Positions 60,932-64,000 of a stretch of 64,000 nt of DNA are shown in pieces. Each line of letters opens with the position of its first letter. Position 1 is the stretch's first letter. Origin of the DNA: Agathobaculum desmolans ATCC 43058 (GTDB taxonomy: Bacteria; Bacillota; Clostridia; Oscillospirales; Butyricicoccaceae); contig NZ_JNJN01000006.1 of the NCBI RefSeq assembly GCF_000701665.1, positions 1 through 64,000 on the forward strand. The letters run 5' to 3'. A program made the position numbers and the translations under genes. The notes under the pieces are model-generated. The model saw nothing but the letters and a program-made list of their open reading frames with translations. It did not search any database and was not told the DNA's origin.

Positions 60932-62953
60932 TCACAAAAATAGACTGCCGACCTGATAGACCGCCATTGCGGTCAAGTACGCCAATATCGTTTGGAAGGC
61001 CGCCGCGCCAAACGCCCAGCGCCATCCGCCCATTTCACGCTTGATCGTAGCAAAAGCCGACATACACGGCATGTACAACAGGGTAAACACCAAAAAGGAA
61101 TAGCCCGACAGCGGTGTGAACACCGTTGCCAGTATGCCGGAAAGCAGTGCGCTGTCTCCCCCCGCGCCATACAGCACGCTCATGGTGGAAACAACCGCCT
61201 CCTTAGCGACCAGACCGGTCAGCAGCGCCACCGCTTCCTGCCACTGATCAAAGCCAAGCGGCGCAAAAACCGGCGCGATCAGCGTACCGATCACACCGAG
61301 GATGCTTTCGCCCGCGTCCCCTGCCACGGTCAGCATCGGGGTAAAGTTCTGCATCAGCCAGATGACCACACTCATTAAGAAGATCACGGTACCGGCCTTG
61401 GTGATAAAATCCTTTGCCTTTTGCCACATATTGAGCACCGTGCCCTTAAAGGACGGCAGGCGGTACGTCGGCAGTTCCAGCACAAAGCCCGAAGAAACAC
61501 TGCGGAACACGGTTTTTTTCAAAATCACACCGGCCACAACACCCATCAGGATACCCAGCACATACAGGCTGATCGTAACCAGTCCCTGATGCTTCGGAAA
61601 CAGTGCACCCGCCACCAGCGCATACACCGGCAGCTTAGCCCCGCAGGACATAAACGGCGTCAGCATGATCGTCATACGGCGGTCATCGTCGTTTTCCATT
61701 GTACGCGCCGCCATAACCGCCGGTGTTGTGCAGCCAAATCCCATCAGCATTGGCACAAACGACTTGCCCGACAACCCAATCCGGCGCAGCAGCGTATCCA
61801 TAATAAAGGCTACACGTGCCAGATAGCCGGTATCTTCTAAAACAGAAAGGAAAAAGAACAGGATCACGATCTGCGGCAAAAAGCTGAGCACGCCGCCCAC
61901 ACCGCCGATCACGCCGTCGCAAATTAAGCCGATCAGCCAAGGCTGCGTATGGATGGCGGTCAGGCCGCTCTGCACCGCCGGACTGATGACCCCCTGAATG
62001 AGATATTCCATCCCATCGCCCAGCCAGCTCCCAAAGGGACCAAAGGTCGTCCAGAACATCAGAAACATGAAAAACGCAAAAATCGGCAGTGCCCAAATCC
62101 GATGCAGCACAATGCTGTCGATCCGTTCGGTCACAGTCAGCTTATGCTCACGCGGATGAATAAAGCTGGCACGCACGATTTCTTCGATATAATCATACAG
62201 TGCATCCGCCAGCACCATTTCATTATCGGTCGAATTGGCATGGCTGTGCATTCCCTCAGCCAATGCATCCAACTGTTCCCGCATGGTGTTTGACATATCA
62301 CCGCCGTACTGTGCCCAAAGCGCCCGATCACCCTCAAGCAGCTTCGCCGCATAAAACGGCAGGCTGCACGGGCGCAGCGGCAGCGGACGCAGCAGTTCCG
62401 CCGCCCTGCGGATCGCCGCCCCCACACCGTGCAGATAAGTCGGCTGCTGCATCGGCGCGCACATCCCGTGCGCCAGCTCGTCGAGCAGATCATGAATGTT
62501 TTCGCCCTTTTTAGCCGAAATCGGCACAACCGGTACGCCAAGTCGGCGGCTTAGTTCGCCGCAGTCCACCTCGATGCCCTGCGCCCGGGCATCATCCATA
62601 AATCCAAGCGCTACCACCATCGGCAGGCCGAGAGAGATCAGCTGCAGCGTCAAATACAGGTTTCGTTCGATATTCGCTGCATCTACGATGTTCAGGATGC
62701 CGTCAATCTCATTGGACAGGACGAACTCGCGCGCGATGATCTCCTCCTGCGTATAGGGCGACAATGAGTAAATACCGGGCAGATCGACGATATCGATCCC
62801 GATCCCATCGTGGCAGATATGGCCGGTCTTGCGGTCCACAGTAACGCCCGGCCAGTTGCCGACATGCTGATTCGAACCGGTCAACCGGTTGAACAGTGTG
62901 GTCTTGCCGCTATTCGGATTACCAATGATCGCAATGGTACGTTTTCCACTCAT
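60932..62953 (-). CDS. feoB: Ferrous iron transport protein B
   Basis: A 673-residue Fe(II) transporter. N-terminal G domain: GNPNSGKTTLFNRLTG, the switch region HVGNWPGVTVD, and DLPGIYSLSPYTQEE. Two Gate motifs (ILFFFLSVLEDTGYLARVAF and the later VVIWLMQNFTP half) lie in the membrane part of about eight helices. Start overlaps the feoA stop by four bases. With the ferritin at 3.8 kb it forms the visible iron-handling set. Confidence 0.95.
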   Translation of the reverse strand: MSGKRTIAIIGNPNSGKTTLFNRLTGSNQHVGNWPGVTVDRKTGHICHDGIGIDIVDLPGIYSLSPYTQEEIIAREFVLSNEIDGILNIVDAANIERNLYLTLQLISLGLPMVVALGFMDDARAQGIEVDCGELSRRLGVPVVPISAKKGENIHDLLDELAHGMCAPMQQPTYLHGVGAAIRRAAELLRPLPLRPCSLPFYAAKLLEGDRALWAQYGGDMSNTMREQLDALAEGMHSHANSTDNEMVLADALYDYIEEIVRASFIHPREHKLTVTERIDSIVLHRIWALPIFAFFMFLMFWTTFGPFGSWLGDGMEYLIQGVISPAVQSGLTAIHTQPWLIGLICDGVIGGVGGVLSFLPQIVILFFFLSVLEDTGYLARVAFIMDTLLRRIGLSGKSFVPMLMGFGCTTPAVMAARTMENDDDRRMTIMLTPFMSCGAKLPVYALVAGALFPKHQGLVTISLYVLGILMGVVAGVILKKTVFRSVSSGFVLELPTYRLPSFKGTVLNMWQKAKDFITKAGTVIFLMSVVIWLMQNFTPMLTVAGDAGESILGVIGTLIAPVFAPLGFDQWQEAVALLTGLVAKEAVVSTMSVLYGAGGDSALLSGILATVFTPLSGYSFLVFTLLYMPCMSAFATIKREMGGWRWAFGAAAFQTILAYLTAMAVYQVGSLFL

Positions 62954-63180
62954 GCGCCTGCCTCCAGTACGATTTTCTTTGCCTCCACGCGGCGCAGAGA
63001 AAGACTGTACCCCCGCAGGCGCACCGCAACCGGATCGCCGAACGGCGCAACCCGCTCCATCGTTATGACCACGCCTTTGGTAATGCCCATATCAAGAAAG
63101 TGCCGTTTCAGAGCGCCCTCCGCCGTAATTCGATCGACTACGCCGCTTTGCCCCGGCTTTAAGTTATTCAGTGTCTTCAT
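62950..63180 (-). CDS. feoA: Ferrous iron transport protein A
   Basis: A 76-residue SH3-like protein that supports FeoB: LNNLKPGQSGVV, ALKRHFLDMGITKGV and VAVRLRGYSLSLRRVEAKKI. ATG 63180 has GGGGGA nine bases ahead; the longer frame upstream has no fitting start. Confidence 0.92.
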   Translation of the reverse strand: MKTLNNLKPGQSGVVDRITAEGALKRHFLDMGITKGVVITMERVAPFGDPVAVRLRGYSLSLRRVEAKKIVLEAGA

Positions 63181-63232
63181 GCTTGTCCCCCGATGCACTT
63201 GATTCATCGTATGTTCTGTCTGTCCGTGCACT

Positions 63233-63636
63233 CTATATACCCGGTATCAGCACCGGCAATAACAGGCCGGGCAGCCCCGCGCCAATCCCGATCAGGAAAA
63301 AAACCGTGCCAATCGCGCAGTTGATATAAATACCGCTTTTACAGAGAAAGGAACGCTGCGGATGATTTGCATTATATCGCACACTGCACGACCGCCCACC
63401 GGCAAAGCAACCAAATGTTGTCCATCCGGTTTTCGCTGCATACCGCACACCATTCACGTAATACACATATACCGCGGATACAGCCGTATGCTTCTCCGCA
63501 CCGGCGGTGCTGCTTACCGAGAGGATGCGTCCCTCTGTTTTGCTTTTGCATGTACATATTTTATATAATATTTCGGCAGTGCATACAGCGCTCCTGCCAG
63601 CATAAAGCTGCACGCTATGATCCATACCGCAATCAT
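63233..63636 (-). pseudogene. DUF3592-like membrane protein gene with a frameshift
   Basis: From ATG 63636, preceded by GGAGGG, the frame reads MIAVWIIACSFMLAGALYAL, then PKYYIKYVHAKAK, an N-terminal membrane helix, but soon stops. The adjacent frame continues from KSKTEGRILSVSSTAGAEKH through VYVYYVNGVRYAAKTGW to a C-terminal helix pair (SGIYINCAIGTVFFLIGIGA), the DUF3592 plan. One missing A in the A-rich run at about 63535-63550 explains the split. It may be a real lesion or an assembly error. It lies in the same direction as feoA, 52 bases upstream. Confidence 0.6.
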
Positions 63637-63762
63637 CTTATCCCTCCGGTACGTAATCCGACGAACAAAAATATTATAGCATTTTCTTCGCTCTGTGTCA
63701 TGTGTTTTCTTCCCAAAGCCGCATTTTTTACAGATTCCCTTTCAACATGCGGCTGCTGCACG

Positions 63763-64000
63763 CTACGTGCAACCTCCGTGTCCGTCATCCTTCCCGATAA
63801 ACATGATAAAAACCACTGCGGCCAGCGGCAGCAGCGTCAGCAGCAGCGCACGTTCGCTCAGCCAGACAGTGCTAATCCCGCCTGCCGCAGCACCCAGCGC
63901 AAAAAACAGAATGATCCCATAATAATGTCTCGCTCTTCGGGCTGCGGTCCGGCTGCCGGTCTGCCGCCAAATCACCAGTTGCTCCGTACCCGACCGCAGA
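63763..64000 (-). CDS. DUF1275 (YoaK-like) membrane protein, C-terminal part
   Basis: The frame is open to the window edge, so the beginning lies outside. The visible 78 residues start LRSGTEQL (the GNLR region of DUF1275) and carry three hydrophobic segments (YYGIILFFALGAAAGG, LLLTLLPLAAVVFIMFIG). The end is KDDGHGGCT. Function of the family is unknown. Confidence 0.6.
   Translation of the reverse strand, partial: LRSGTEQLVIWRQTGSRTAARRARHYYGIILFFALGAAAGGISTVWLSERALLLTLLPLAAVVFIMFIGKDDGHGGCT

Noticed and set aside
1-64000. CRISPR arrays, tRNA or rRNA genes, prophage
   Set aside because: No regularly spaced direct repeats, no cloverleaf with a recognisable TTCGA arm, and no phage structural genes were noticed on reading both strands.

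Overview
This 64 kb window reads as ordinary chromosome from a moderately GC-rich, spore-forming, anaerobic member of the Clostridia. An alpha/beta-type small acid-soluble spore protein gene, WhiA, DegV, a T-box-controlled threonyl-tRNA synthetase, TPP and tetrahydrofolate riboswitches, an ECF-type vitamin uptake component and the DUF512-der-plsY-gpsA gene order all point to the Oscillospirales/Lachnospirales of the gut. The exact genus cannot be fixed from the sequence. I saw no rRNA, tRNA, CRISPR array, prophage or plasmid functions.

Layout: 1-0.77 kb holds the 3' end of an IS3-family element, an orphan promoter/terminator unit and a multi-hairpin repeat. 0.77-4.3 kb: AI-2E-type permease, a DacF-like D,D-carboxypeptidase, ferritin. 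4.4-10.2 kb: a seven-gene thiamine salvage operon under a TPP riboswitch (thiD-thiW-thiM-tenA-thiZ-thiX-thiY). 10.2-17.5 kb: HD hydrolase, MscS channel, proS, a small Ig-like protein, thrS with T-box, and an SLH-serpin fusion. 17.6-25.2 kb: YcxB-like protein, a YhhN/Lit-like membrane pair, a MerR-controlled and partly decayed redox operon, a Cys-nucleophile hydrolase, a second repeat copy, and a LysR/TrxB-like/YeiH divergon. 25.2-34.5 kb: a GMP synthase without a working glutaminase domain, an Rrf2 regulator, a TetM-like GTPase fused to a NYN (Rae1/YacP-type) nuclease, SASP, ptsI, DUF1015. 34.6-46.5 kb: solitary MazF/EndoA, alr, a lipoprotein, nnrD, a cell-wall amidase, then murB-rapZ-whiA-dnaE-pfkA-SDR. 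46.7-53.8 kb: lipoprotein, DUF512-der-plsY-gpsA, yceD-rpmF, a RluA-family synthase. 54-64 kb: polysaccharide deacetylase, degV with a zinc-ribbon protein, the best-preserved multi-hairpin repeat, a uronate reductase, folT with THF riboswitch, a HAD phosphatase, feoAB, a frameshifted DUF3592 gene and the C-terminus of a DUF1275 protein.

How it fits together: there are coherent modules for thiamine and folate scavenging, iron uptake and storage (FeoAB, ferritin), envelope maintenance (MurB, RapZ, Alr, DacF, amidase, deacetylase) and phospholipid synthesis or remodelling (PlsY, GpsA, YhhN, Lit-like). The most unusual items are the GTPase-NYN fusion, the glutaminase-less GuaA, the SLH-serpin, the TrxB-like protein lacking its CxxC, the solitary MazF, and a family of modular multi-stem intergenic repeats present as two clear copies, one degenerate copy and one probable remnant.
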